NCBI GenBank assembly: GCA_033439765.1
Contig: JAULSN010000004.1
Span: forward strand, 2,862,001 to 2,926,000
DNA: 64,000 nt
From: Lasiosphaeria ovina
Lineage: Eukaryota > Ascomycota > Sordariomycetes > Sordariales > Lasiosphaeriaceae
Direction: 5' to 3'
Shown here: positions 32,161 through 45,239 of the stretch, in pieces
Layout of the letters: every line of letters starts with the position of its first letter
Position numbering within the stretch: the first letter of the stretch is position 1
Position numbers and translations under genes: made by a program
Notes under the pieces: model-generated
What the model was told of the DNA's origin: nothing
The model's input: only the letters and a program-made list of their open reading frames with translations
The model's database searches: none

Positions 32161-32942
32161 CGACAAACTCCCCTTGCCTTGGCTGCCATCGTCGACCATG
32201 CCCGCTACAACGACCTCCCCTCCCTAGGGGAGGCGGACCTCGCCCGCCAGGTTTGTCTCTTGGCCGGCCAACCGTTGGTTCTCCCACGCTAAGCAACTCG
32301 GTGATTATGTAGGACCCGTCCGTGGATGCCATCATGAACGGCCCCATCCGCGATGTCTTCCGCAAGCACGCCTCCCATCTAACCCACTGCCTTTACCTGC
32401 AGCACCGCCATCACCTCGTCGGCGCCGACGAGGCCGTCGTTAAGGTCGAAGGCACGGCTCACCTGATGAACTCACAGCAGATGAAGGAGATCTCGTCGTT
32501 CGGCAACAAGATCGTCCCCAGCACCTGGATGACGTCCGCCGGCAAGGTGCTCCCCATGGAGTTCGAAGTTGTCCCCGCCGAGTACTGTCTCCCGTCAAAA
32601 GCCTTCTCGAACCCCTTCATACGCCTGCCCTTTAGCTGACAACTCCATATTAGCGTTGCCGCAGTTGATCTCTCCCCCGCCTTCGTCGCCGAATTTGTCT
32701 CCGTTCTCTTGTCGCACGGGCTCGACAAGCTGTTCGGCATCGACACCATCGCTAAAGACAACTGGGCCGAGCTCAAGATTGGCGATGCGAGCGTCGTCGT
32801 TCCCGACGACGATAAGGACACCGTCGATGCGGACGGCTTCATCCAAGTCGCCTTTGTCTTCGAAGAGGACAAACCTCAGTTCAAGGTTCATGGCAAGTGC
32901 AAGAAGGACCACAAGCACACGACGAAGCCGGCGAGGAGCTAG
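32161..32942 (+). CDS. Uncharacterised fungal protein, 5' end uncertain
   Basis: Three exons can be joined in frame: up to 32250, 32313-32581 and 32654-32942. Introns are 62 bp (gtttgt...tgtag) and 72 bp (gtactg...ctgac...ttag). The joined text reads NDLPSLGEADLARQ, then DPSVDAIMNGPIRDVFRKH, MNSQQMKEISSFGNKIVPST, FEVVPADVAAVDLSPAF and LDKLFGIDTIAKDNWAELKI, with a Lys/His-rich C-terminus. No signal peptide or membrane segment is visible in this part. I do not recognise the family. No ATG is available in the first exon frame (open from about 31987), so the start lies in an upstream exon or was lost when the adjacent Tc1-like element arrived. The frame and splice consistency support a real gene; whether it is intact is unknown. 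Confidence 0.6.
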
Positions 32943-35900
32943 GGTTGGGGCTGCGAGACTATGCTATTCCCAACTGAGGAAACCACCCCTGACCTTGACG
33001 GACCTTAGTAGGGCCCGCCTGGTCAAGAGCTTCATTTGTATATATATACCATTTCCCCCGGGCCTTCTTTAGGACCCGGGACTTAAAAAGAACATAGTTA
33101 TTACTGCACCCGTTTTTTACCTATTCCCCTTATGGGCATATTGGACCTGCTGTATACGTCACCGCCTCACACCTTTCTACCATCAAATGCTCTGCCGGGA
33201 GGAGCCCACTTTCGGGACTAGAATTTTCTACAAAGGCCCGATTTTGGGCTTGGGGCTATTTCTGTCATGTGGCGCTCCGACGGGAGGAGAAAAAAACGGG
33301 TAGCTAAGTGGCGGGCAAGGCGGGGCACCTAACGTCCCGAAAATGGGGTCATCAAAGCAGCCTCACGACTCCACTACCTTTTCAAACCACAGCAAGTATA
33401 ACCGAAGCTGCCCGAAAGAATAACCCCCCTGCTCAGCCTGGCTCAGGCTAAGGCGGCAACCGCTCAGTTCCGAAGAAGGATAGGGAAATCTCTGGCGACC
33501 AGATTGGGGTCATGTTCTGGCTGTTTCTCGGCAGGAGCGCCCAGACGGGAGCGTCGCCAGGCCAGGCCAACCAGCACCGTCGCCTTGATTGGGGACGCAG
33601 CAAACTGCAACATCAAATCACATCACCAGGCGGCCGGTTTAAGCTTCAGCGCGGGCTGGCGGGGTCGATCTCCAGCATCCCATCCAATCCCATCCAGCCC
33701 CGGGCTGGGGTTAATTAGTTCTAATGGCCGTTTCGAGCCCCAGACTTGAGGTTTACTCATACTCATACTCGGCGGCACAAGGTATCTACTGTACAGAGTA
33801 CCTACAGGCCTGTATCGAGCAGCACCTCGCTTGCACTGCAACACAACGTAACGGCCGTGGCGTAATTTAGTGGGGCCCAGAACTCTGGGGGCAGGTGCTG
33901 GGAGCCGACCGAGATGAAGCCGGGACTACGGGCAGCCAACCAGACGCCGGAGCCGACTTTTACTTTTACTCTTCCGTCCGTTGACACGGCAGAGACGCAG
34001 ACTTGCAACAATAAAAAAGGCATCTCTCTTCGAAACCGTGGCCGAGTATCGGCCGAAATTGAACAAGTCGTCTTCTTCATGCTTTACAAACACAATCATC
34101 ACGCACCATCAAATGGAGGAATGGCAACCGATACCCACAGTCCAAGAGTTAACGGTGATACCGTGTGCCAAGACTTCAGAAACGGTAGTGTTTACTAGAA
34201 TCATGTCCAAGGTTAAGCCGCCACAGACAAAAAAGGGGGCAGGGTTCCCCGCTACAAGCAGCCGGGTCTGGCTCTCAATCTTCCTCGACAAGAGTCGAAC
34301 AACGTGGAGAGATGCATGCACGTATATTAGACATGCATTGCGAGGTTTCAACATGCCACTTAGAATTCTGCCAGCTGGGGGGAGAGTGTGCTGCGGCAGA
34401 TGCCAAAAAGTGTCCAATGCGGTCTAGCTCAGCCTCTAACAGGTTAGACAAAAGGCCCGAGGTAACAAAAAAAAGGGGGGCACTGGCACTTACTGTGTAT
34501 TCTTTCGAAAAGGAGAATTGTATTCGGACTCCGTAGTCTACACCGTCCGCTATGTCACGACAACCATGTACGAGATAGCAAAGAAAATATCACTACCTCA
34601 GCCAACGTTGGCGCCGTTCAATAATTAATCCCTGTAATCACGTACAGACACACCACGCACACATCATGCACGTCAACGACCGTAACGTCCCCAGCAGCCC
34701 CATCTATCCTTGCATCTGGGAATCTGCCTCCCTCTCTCTAGATTTGATGACGGCAGCCACACACTCCGCACCATCACTATCACTCCCGTCCCAATGATGC
34801 ACCACCGCCCCAAGAGCTCGGGACGGATTAGGTAGGTAGTAGCAGGGACATATAGAGCCGGAAGCCGGGGGAGCGGGAGAAAGTATGGAGAAGAGCCGAG
34901 TAAACTGTCGGGTTCTGTCCTTTTGTTTAGTGTGCTTGCTTGCTTGCTTGTCTAGCTAGACCCGATATCCGCAGTACGTGCATGCATGCGGTATGTAGGT
35001 AAGGTATGTACATGCGACAAACAACCCAAGGTCCACCCGCCGACCCGAAAGAAAACATACACACACACACGCGAGAGAACCGATGCCCCCCCTATCCCCC
35101 CCATCCCGCACACTCATATCGTAAAAGACCAGAAACAATACGCCATAGCCTGCCCGCTTACCCGCCCACCCAATGCATTGATCCATTACCAGTCTGTTCA
35201 TAACATCCGTCCGTTAAACCAACATAAGAAAATTTGGACGAAAAAAGAAAAGAAAAGAAAAGATGAAGGAGAGACATGTAAAAAGAGACAGGTCATGTAT
35301 CGGTAGTTATGTGTGTATATGTATGGTATAGTATATGATAACACGCGTACCATGGGCGCCAGTGCCGTCCCCCTACTCCATAAGTAGACACAGGAACATA
35401 ATAAAAAAGAAGAAGTAAAAGAAGAGATAAAACAGGGGAGGTTGGCGACAACCCTGCCTGCGCCGTCCCAAAAGTAAAATGGGGGTAAGAAGCGAAGATA
35501 GGTAACAAACAAAGAAAAGGGAAAAGAATGTTGTTTCCAAAATGTCATAGTGGTATCTCGCCCGCCTCTTGTATTCCTCATTAACCGAACTTGGTTGGTT
35601 CCCCCTTTCCCCAGGTTTTGTGTTTCGAGGTAACAAAGGAATAATAGGATTAGAAGAAGAGGTAAGTAGAAGATAAACAAGAGCCAGCCCCCCGCCTCGC
35701 TCGTTCAACCTGGAGAAGAAACCCCCCCCCCCCCGGGGCCAGAGCCGAACAAGAAACAGAAAACAAAAAAAAGGTTGGTATACTAACGGTAGCAGTGATA
35801 TAATAACACAAGTAACCCCCAGAAGAAATATTGTGTCAAGCACACAAGGGAAGTGAGAAAGTAATTTGGGTATTTGGTCCTTGGACAAGCAAGGCTCGAG

Positions 35901-36223
35901 AAAGAGTAGAAGAGAATGGATAAATGTAAAAGTTAAGAAGAAAAAAGTATTTGCATTTCATAGTGTAGTCATCGAACCCCGTCACCTTTAACAGTATCAG
36001 TAAAGAGAAAAAAAGGACACCACGCGAGCGCCAAAAAAAAAAAAAGACGGTTCTTTTCCTTTCCCTACCGCTGCTTCGCCCCATTTCCCATTTGTTTACT
36101 GCCTGTGGTGTGTGCGCTCGTATGTGCGTGTGGGTGAAAATATTCTCGTAATATATAGGAGTATTCCCATTGTTTTTTTTTTTCTTTTCTTGTTTTTCTT
36201 TTTTTTAATAATGCTTCATTTAA
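32943..36223. other. Intergenic, no gene seen
   Basis: About 3.3 kb with normal base composition at the left and A/C-rich stretches at the right. Contents include a CTTG microsatellite near 34930-34950, a short CA-rich stretch near 35055, a C13-G4 block at 35722-35738 and an A-run near 36034. The right part probably includes the 3' UTR of the minus-strand homeobox gene. No frame is convincing on either strand. Confidence 0.6.
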
Positions 36224-38514
36224 TCATGCCGTGCTGCCGTAGGCGCCCGATCCCGTGTTGTTGGATGAAGACGACGGCCCTGTGAAGCTGGGTTTGCGCT
36301 TCATGCCCAAGGAGTCCTGCGAGTAATCGTCCGAGCGCTCCCCCCCGGAGTTCTGGCTCTGGGAGCCGCCGCCTATCCCCAATGGGCCGCCGACAAAGGA
36401 ATCCCTCATAGGCGCGCGGGAGTTTGAGTTGGACATGCTGGCCTGGAATGCAAAGTCGTGGGGAGGTGCGATGGGCGCGCTCATTTGGGGCATCGAGTAA
36501 TCGGCGCCCGACGACCTGAAGCCCGGCGTTCTCGGTAGCGAAAAGTCGACCGGGGCCGTGAGCGGTGCCGACGGGAAGCTCGCTGTATATGTGGAGGAGA
36601 CGCCGCCAAGCTGCGTCGAGGATGTTGTTCGAGGGCCTGGCGAATGCGCCGTGGATGGATGGCCGCCCGATCCTACGGCTGACCGAAATTGCGTTCGCAG
36701 GTCAAGGCTCATGGGTAAAGAGGCAGAGGCGGCCCTCATGCGTGACCCCCGTTGTTGGTTCGCCTGCATACTCGACGATTGGAAGTTTGGGTAGTTCATG
36801 TGGGTGGGTGACTGGACGGTGGAGCCTGCACAGAAGTTCTCGTGTTAGATCTCGGTTCCCCTCTCCGACAAGAGTTGCGACTTACCTGAATAGTTGCTCG
36901 AGTCGTAGCCACGGAGCCCGCCTGCCGAACCATTGTTCATCTGGTCCTGCTGATACAGACCCTGCGGCTGTCCGCCCATTTGAGGCGAACCGCTTCCGCC
37001 ATGATATGTTGTGTAATCGATGGAGCCGTCCTTCCAAGACATGCTTGACCGCAGAGGCGACTGGAGGGTATCGGAGCGGGACCTGTTCATCGTCTCGCGG
37101 AGCTGCAGGGGTTGTAGAGGCCGTATTTGCTGCCGTGAATGGTGGCTGTGCATTTGCATGCCCGTGTCAATACTGCTTTGCCGCGCGAATGGATTTGAGG
37201 TCCTCCCTCCCGAACTCAGCGGCGTCGGCGAAAGGTGGCTCGAGTAGTAGCGATCGTTTGACGACGGCGACATGGGCGACAGAATGTCGGGTGTGCTGAG
37301 AGTGGCTGACGGGTTGAAGCCGATGCTGCCAAAGGCCGGGCTGAGACCTGTCGGCGAGAGATGGTCGTCGCCCTCGGGCCGCCGCACATCGACCATGAGC
37401 GGCCGCATCATGTGGTCCGAATACGGGCCACCGCCAAAGTCCACCGGTGACGTAATTGGTGTCCCAAGCCCGTGAACTGCACCGTATGGAGAATGCAGCG
37501 CTTGCACATTGTCAAAGTCTTCTGGTACGGCTCTCATCTTCATCATGCGGTCGCGATCGTCGACGGTCAGGCGCTTGATCTTGGCTCGCCTACCTCATCG
37601 TTAGCAGTCCGCATATCTCCATCGCCCGAACCCAGCCCTACACTTACCTATTTTGGAACCACACTTGCACCTGTCGAGGGCTCAGTCCTGGAATCTCTCG
37701 TGACAGTCGCTCCCGGTGCGCCGCGTCTGGGTGTGGCTGCTTTGAGAACTCGCTCATAAGGAATCTGGTTTGCTGGTGGGTAAGCCTAGGGAGGGTCAGC
37801 CATTGTTCGTCGCCTGCCAACCGAATGTCTTCATTACCTGAAGCGCTTCATCTTCCGTCGCTGCGCAGTCCTTTCGGCGGCAGTTTGGGGTTGGGTTGGC
37901 GCCTCGCCCTCGGGCTCTCCTTCGACCATCTCCTCGTCATCCAAGACGTCTTCATCTTCCTCTTTAACAGCCGTCTGCGCATCGTTGGCTGAGTGGCTCG
38001 TGGGACCCTCGGGTCCTTGGCTTGCCGAAGACACGGAGCTCAGCGGATTAGACCCGAGCGACATGCCTGGCGTCTCGGTTGAGGCCAGTGACTCTTCGTG
38101 CACGGAATCGGATGACTTCTGGGCGTAGTGATCTCCCTGGCTCCCTGGATGCTCTGGAATAGGAGACTGCTGTTTGGGCTGCCGCAGTCCTAGAGGGTCC
38201 AACCGATTCCCCAAAGGCGAGTGCTCTTGTTTCGGCGCCTCCATGTCCAAGTGGTTGCTCGACGCAGCCACGGAGCGTGGCTGCGCTTGGGAGTCGGCAT
38301 TGTCCGTCGAGCCCGTCACATGTTCGTATGGCTGCGAGAATATGTTGTTGTCTCCTGGCGGGAGGAACGAGTACTGCCCCTGCCAGTCTGACTGCGTCAC
38401 AGAATCGAAGTTGTTCGACATGCGTAAACTGTCCGCGGACTTGTGGAAGGTGGTCTCAAACTTGCTGATAGACCAAGGACTCTGCTCCGTAGCGCTCTGC
38501 CTGGAAACGAGCAT
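36224..38514 (-). CDS. Homeodomain transcription factor
   Basis: Four exons on the minus strand: 38514-37838, 37785-37648, 37589-36886, 36825-36224. Introns are 52, 58 and 60 bp, all GT-AG; the first two fall inside the homeodomain. The joined frame gives 706 residues. The homeodomain is at about 219-278 (RRKMKRFRLTHQQTRF ... RQVQVWFQNRRAKIKRL) with the WFQNR recognition helix intact. Before it is an acidic Ser/Pro/Gln-rich region (EEDEDVLDDEEMVEGE); after it comes a long low-complexity Ser/Gly/Pro/Gln region typical of fungal regulators. It likely acts in the nucleus as a sequence-specific DNA-binding regulator; related fungal homeobox genes affect conidiation and fruiting-body development. 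An in-frame ATG at 38421 (MSNNFDSVTQSDWQGQ) may be the true start, giving 675 residues. A C/T-rich leader lies upstream (about 38560-38720). Confidence 0.92.
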
Positions 38515-38760
38515 TGGAATTGGCGGTCGGTCTTTGGTCAGATAAAAAGTCTTCCGTCTGTTCTGGTCGGGGGGGGGGTGGGGGGAACAGCCACTCGCCC
38601 TAGCTGCGCAATCGTCTGTGTCTGAGCCAAAAGAGGGAGGGCACAGCGAGCGAGAGTGCGAAGAGGCTCCGCGGTGAGAGAGAAGATCAGAGGACGCAAA
38701 AGTACATCACAGACGGCAACTCCAGATAAACAGGCTTCTACCTTTGGAGCTCCGAATCTG
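38515..38760 (-). promoter_or_regulatory. Pyrimidine-rich leader of the homeobox gene
   Basis: On the minus strand this stretch is strongly C/T-rich (ctcttctctctcacc, ccctccctcttttggctc, cccccaccccccccc), as is common around transcription starts of fungal genes. Inferred 5' UTR/core promoter. Confidence 0.4.
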
Positions 38761-40872
38761 GGTCGTGGTGATCTCCTGCAGCCCAAGACTGGTTAGGGCT
38801 GGAGCACGTCGAGAGAAAGGAGCCGTCGTTCAGAGCCGTCGTCAATGGTTCGGGAGGTTGTCTTTGCCCACTCCCCCAGGTTTTCCCGAAGATCAAACCA
38901 GAAAACAGCGTTGCAGAGGACAGGGAAGAGGAGGATCGAGTGCAAGTTCTTTGGGTCGATGTGCGGTGCTGCGAACCAGAGGATCAGGCCCGCCAGTTAA
39001 AACGAAGATCAGACGCAGCTGCCGTGTGGTTGTCAAGGTGGTAAAATCGCCAGGTTGGGATATTAGCCCACTGATCTACCAGCAATGTTGGGCGAGCTTG
39101 TCCTTTTTCGACCGTTGATGGGTTTGGTTTGATGACTGTGAGTCGTAAAGGTCGGCAAGGAGGAGAGGGGTTTTCTGAACCTCACGACCCCGAAGACAGG
39201 AGCATATCTTGTATAAATCTGAAGGGTGACAAATGATCCTTGGCGAGGGGCTGCTATACCTCGACAAATACTCCTGGGGTGGACTGGGTCGGGGAGCTAT
39301 GGGGGTTTGGAGGGATCCCCGTGGGCGTAATAAGGCCGTCTTCCAACACCCTGCCCTTAGGTAGGAAAAGAGGTAGAATTAATAGCGGCGGAGGGCCCAA
39401 ATCCACGCGGAGAAATGTCGACGCAGCATCCGAATACAAAGACAGGGTCTGCACGGGGCAACCGCAGCAGTCGATGGCAGCAGCTCTAGAAGATCGGGGG
39501 TACCTGGTACCTGACAGAGGACGGAGGGTATAACGGCAGTAGTCTTGGGACCTTTGTCTGAGGCTTCCTCGATTATTAGAGGCAAGCCGCAAGTTAAGAC
39601 GCCTGGTGTAATAATACCGGGTCCCCAAAAGCATGGAACAACTGAGCCACACCGTTTTTCGTGCAGCCGTCTCTCCCTCTCTGGCGAAGCGTTGACAGGG
39701 GTATATCGAGAGACCTGGGGTATAGAACTGTCGGCTGAATGGGTAATGCCGTGCCAGGAGGGCGATGGAACCAACAAGGGTGCCCGCCAACGACACGACG
39801 TTTAAAAGGCAGGCTGAAAACGGACTGGCAAAACGGCCACGCCAAGTTGGGCGAGCAACCTTAACCTTGGATGGCGGCCAAGTGCTGCTGTTGCCCGGCA
39901 TAGGGTTGCGAGGACGCACGCATGCATGGAGCTGGACATGACGAGAGGTAGGCAGGAGCACGTCGAGCCAATGAGGCCTAAGCAAACATCCGACACCCAC
40001 CGAGACGAGACAAGGTCGTTCAACCGCGGGCTGCGGGCGAGTACTTGGAGGACACAGCAAGAGCATCCCAGGCTTCCCTGTAGGGAGTCCGTGATCTCGC
40101 TGTCTTACTGTGCAGCGCTGGCGCAGATGCAACCGGCTGGGGTCGCCGGAGCCAGCGTTGCCAGAACGGCACAGTACGAGGAGGCCAGGAGGACACTCGC
40201 ACTCGCACGGCAGCAGCAGTAGTAGCAGCAGCATACAACAGTGGCAGAAGAAGCAGCAGCACGAACATGTACAGTTAAGAATGCGGCGCATGGCATCTCG
40301 GCTGGAACATTTGCGGGCGGCTGATTGGGCCTTCACCACATTAGCTCTGCGCCTTCTTGACGGGAGAAAGCATGGCCGTTGTCGAGCTCTCTCCTAGCTC
40401 AGGCCAATGGGCGGGCATCCACGATCCAAGTTAGGGGTGTGTGATGCTTGGTCCTTGGTCTGCGGGGAGAGCATGTCGAGAACGGAGGTGGGGGAGGCGA
40501 GCATTGAGGCGTGAGTCCAGGGGGCAGATGCAAATCCGGTCACGCAGCCACAAAAGAAAATGGAACACTCCGGCACGTAACAAGCGCTGTGAGGGCCGGT
40601 TGCTGCCAGAGGACCTCGCAGCGACTGATAGAGAGTGGCTGAAAACGGGAACTCTAGATGGGGATGGTGGTGCGGGAGGTGGGGAGGAAAGGATTTGTGT
40701 TAAGGTCAACCCTGGCAGCTCTGGGGGTGGATGGGGGCGGCAAGGGGGGATGGATGGGCAGATCACTGGCGAGCAGATCTTTCTTCGTTGCCGACATCTC
40801 AAGGCTTGATGGGGGTAGGCAGGGGCCTGGTGTGTGCAGCGTGCATCCTATGGGGTCTGGGCCTTGAATGTC

Positions 40873-40897
40873 TGTACAGTACAGTACAGTACAGTAC
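40873..40897. repeat. Pentanucleotide microsatellite
   Basis: About five tandem copies of gtaca. Confidence 0.9.
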
Positions 40898-43800
40898 CAA
40901 GCTCTGAACTTAGGGCCTCGCCAGCATGGAGATTTTAGCCTAGGGAGTGGGAGGTAGTCGGTCCTACATCAAACGACTTTGCAGGCCTTTTCAACTTGGC
41001 GGATTCACTGCTATGCGCAGCAGAACTAGGTCTAGGGCAGATGGACTGGTCGGACGGGCCTTAGTCTGAACCGCGCGCGCCCTACTCCTGCTGGGCGCTG
41101 ACGGCCAAGGAAATAAACCAGCGGCCTCACCGCCCGCGGAGCAAGCGGCGCTGTGCCGTTCCATGCCTCAGGACATTTCTAATGCCTCAAAAAAGTCGAA
41201 CAGACTAGGAAAGCAGCAGCCGCAGCAGCAGCGGAGGCGGCGGCGGAGGAGGAGCGTGTGACCAAGACTGGATTCGACGCGGACACGGCAATTGTCTCGT
41301 CCGCCCTGCCGCACCAGCGCCGTCTCCTGTCTGTCGTGTTCCCCACGACAGTCAATGCCGGCGCGCGAGCGACGACTGGGAATTCGGATTCGGCCAGGGC
41401 GTCCGGGGAACGCAGGCTATGTCATTGCAGAAACAGGGACTGACCGATGAGTCCGGCGTACGTAGGAGAAAAGCTTGTGGGAAGCTGCGCCGAACTACCG
41501 TAGGCTGATTTGGTGTGCCCAGGAGTGCTGTCTGGTCGCGGTGGGGTTTGGTGCTACTGTGCGAGTGCGATGGGAAATACAGGAGGATTGTGGCAAGCAA
41601 GGTGTCGTGCAGCTCGAGCGTTGCATTGAGCAAAACGACGACGACAGCGAGAGGTGTGTGAGTGCTGCGCCAAAGACGACACATCTTAGGTAAGGCAGGG
41701 CAGGTAGTTGACTGGCTCTAGAGTTGAACGTTGAAGGAAAGAAGCTTCCATGCCGAACCTTGGCGTGCCTATTCCCTTCATGTGGGATCGGTGCTGTGCT
41801 GTAATGTATGTAATACATACATACAATACATAGCTTCATTTGCCGGTAGGCGGGCAGGTATGCACACATTGTCCATAATGCTCTGCAAGGATGCATTCAC
41901 AGGTGCCTCGGCCTTGCCTCCATAACACGGGCTGTTGTGTATGGCCGGATTGCGTTTACATATATTCCGTAATAATCCGATCGAAGGCTATTCTCGGCGC
42001 CGCCACATCTCAAGTCGGGGCGGCCGCGCCGCGCCTCTGAAGAAGAGTCGGCAGGCTGGCAGCAGGGGTCGCGCCGACGGTTTCAGCAGGGGCATTGGTC
42101 GCTGGGCGAGGCGGCCAGATGGTGCATGCATCAAGAGAGGGAAAGCGAGATGGGAGACGCGAAATGGGAGACCGGGAGATGGGGGCCAGACAACCGAGAC
42201 GGGCAGAACAACAGCCATCCGACCCGTCGTCCCAACGGCTGGGCTCGCTGGGGACCAAACGTGGAGAGCTTCCACCCACTCCCAGGGGGGCCAGCACACG
42301 AGATCTCGCCTGGGCCTCCTTCTAGGCGTCTTCTACCGTCGCGCGATCGGAAACTCGTGCAAGGGTGTGAAATGTCGGCAGGCAGTCAAGTCGCGATCCG
42401 CAAAGTGCCAAATCGGCCATCGTCAGGGTCTATGAGCGAATGGGCAGAGCTGGCCGGGGGTCGCAGGCTAGGCTAGGGACTTGTGCATCCTCCAATCTCT
42501 CCCTCTTGGGACCGGAGCTGGCTCCATGGAAGCGGCTCAATTGGTGTAGACCCTTCCTGCTGGCTACGTTGGGAGTCGTGAATACCTAGGCTTGATAGGA
42601 TGACACGAGTGTCAAAAGGAACGCCTACCGGCGTTAGGTAAGGCCTCTAGTCATTAGCCAGTAGCCCACGGATGGCAGCCGGGAGAGATAGTTGGTGGTT
42701 GGGCTAGCTGCATGTGCGTCAGGACAACCAACTAGCCAACATCGGGAACAGAGAGATTCGGCATCCAGCAACTCAAGGTATGTATGTATGTCCATCCTGT
42801 CCGTTCAGTACGGTAGGCATTGCAGCCCGGTTTATTAGAGGGGATGGTGACTGAACCCCTTGTAAAGCGACTGTGATGGCAGTCGGTGGCTTTGAGAGAC
42901 GCCGTGTCACAGTGGCTTGCCGCTTGAATGACTGGACAGACTGGCCAGCCAAGGAAGGTCGCAGCCGGACAGCCTTGATCCAAATCTGCTGCGCTACGCT
43001 ATGTACAAGGAAAGAGCGAGCCCAGACTGCATCCATTGGGCAGGATTCGTGTCGATTTGTCAACCCGCCAGGTTCCTGCGTAAAAGGAGATGATGGAAAC
43101 ATGCAAGCATCTCGAAGGCCTGCCGGGTTGGCATCGCTAGACTGACGGGACTTATGGTTGTTCATTGGTTTTAGGTTGCAGGGTTTTTCAGATGTCAAGA
43201 AGTTGGATAGGCTGGCTGCTTCCTCCTCTGAGCATTCTACTCTCTGGCTCACCTGGTTACACCAGCCCCACAATGGGGAAAGACGAGCCGGCCACCCCAG
43301 AGGCTCAGAAATTTCCCATGGCTGGCGGATGCTCAAATACCACGACTGAAGATGGCCTAAGCTAGCTTCCAATTGGTTTTCCTTCCAGGAGGCTCTGCAA
43401 AGAAAAGCATTCTACGGAGTACGCCGATGGGAGGTCACGGCACTGCAGTGGGAGTACGGCTACACTATGTAAACACAATGGCATTACCATGTAATGTATG
43501 CACAACACCCAAAGGTACGAATGAGGGAGAGTTTAATAGTATGCATACTCAGTAGATGATACCCTCTTTCTAGAATCTGGAAGCTTGTGTCCCCGATAAG
43601 CAAATGATGCGACGCCCCCCAGTTCTGGGCTGGACCTTATCTGCGGTACACCATTACGTAGTATCCTTGGAGCCTACCAACAGACACCCCGGCAAGCATT
43701 CGGTAGTTGGAGGGAGTATTACATACGGATAGTAGAAGCGATATCCATATATACCGAGTATTCGTATTCGTACATAATTCGTGGACATGGACAGTCCGAT

Positions 43801-45222
43801 TGCTATACATCAATGCTGGACGGATCTTGTGATTCGTAGGTCTTGCGCGGGCCCTAACATTCAGATGCTCTTGGAATATCCTTACATGCCTGAGCTCTTC
43901 AGATGCCTGCTTGAACAAGCAACTGGGAACCGGATAGGTATGTACACACGAAGGTAATCACTCCGTATATGCATGGCAGCTACCCGTGGGATTAAGGACC
44001 ACATGCTGCCCGCCTGGTGATGGCATTTCCCAGATTTGCAAGCACTGTGCTGCCAAACGGCGGTGCGTTTGCAAAGTTTCCAATTTCCGAGAAACAAAAG
44101 CACAAAGAAATGGGCGAAAACAGCTCAACCAGAGAGCTCGCTACCACAATACCTAGGATGCCCAAGTTGCCGCCGAGCAAGTTTTATTGTTGTTTCGTCG
44201 CATTCACTACTAACATCTGACGCAGCGTGCGTGCTCCCACTAACCAAAAAGGTGGCAATTGTCGAGAGCGACCCTGGACGCCCTGGACGCATGAGGCCGG
44301 GTGCCAGAGCGGGGGCGTCGGGTGGCTTCGGTGCGATTCGTCGGCCCGCTCGCACCCCCCTCCAATTGTCCTGCCCTGCCATCCAACGACGGCTCGGGCT
44401 CCATCCCGTTGTGTCATTACCTATCCTCTGACGCTTGCGCGAAGTGTCGAACCGGGAATTTACACTCGTGTACACATCCAAACACACGAATTACCTGATT
44501 ACGATTGCGCCGATCTCTCCGTCTCCCCTGCCGTCATAGGACTCTGCTGTACAGCACATGTACGGCCCTGCAGCGGTGCTGTGGGTGGCGGTGTTGCTAA
44601 CTGGAGACAGCGCTGTGAAAAGTCCCGCCGCCCCCGGCAGTGGGAGGCGCCCAGGGTCGTAGCTAGCCGGGTGCCTTGCGTGCAACCGCAACAAACCTCC
44701 ACGACGCCTGCTGACGCTAGCCTCAACCGTCATCCAACACAATTTCTGAGTGGCTTGCGCCTTCCGTCCACATCGTCCAAACAAGCCCCCACCGCCTACC
44801 CGCCCGATGCCGCCGCCGTAGCACAGTTTCTACCCTCGGCCCCCTAAGAAGCCGCTTCAATGATGACTGGGCAAGAGGTGCTGAAGACTAAAAAAAACAC
44901 GAAAAAAAATCTTGGCTCACTCGTGCGTGCATCGTGCGTGCGGCTTTTCTATCTTTAGAGAACATGGCGCAACGGTTCGAACACCAGAGCTTCCGTATAC
45001 CTACCTTTATCTTTGCAACGTTTTGATGCACCTCAAACAACCTCTGCTGCCACGACTCGGGATTCAAGAAAAGGCCTTTGGTCTTTGGCTGCTATTCTGA
45101 GCCAGTCTCGGGTTGCACGACGGGGCCGACTGGCGCTGCTTGTTCAGGTGTTTAGACAGTTTTGTCCTCGTCGGTCCCGACGGCGCTCATGGTCGCCCAG
45201 CTTGGGGGTGCTGGCTCGCTTT

Positions 45223-45239
45223 GGGGGGGGGGGGGGGGG
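45223..45239 (+). repeat. G17 homopolymer
   Basis: Seventeen consecutive G bases; length may be uncertain in assembly. Confidence 0.9.

Noticed and set aside
39254..40339. 361-codon open frame on the minus strand
   Set aside because: Cys- and Leu-rich low-complexity text from a cag/cgc-rich stretch, no domain, no intron logic, and no typical start context.
42773..43372. 199-codon minus-strand frame
   Set aside because: Random-like composition with no domain, and equally long alternatives overlap it.
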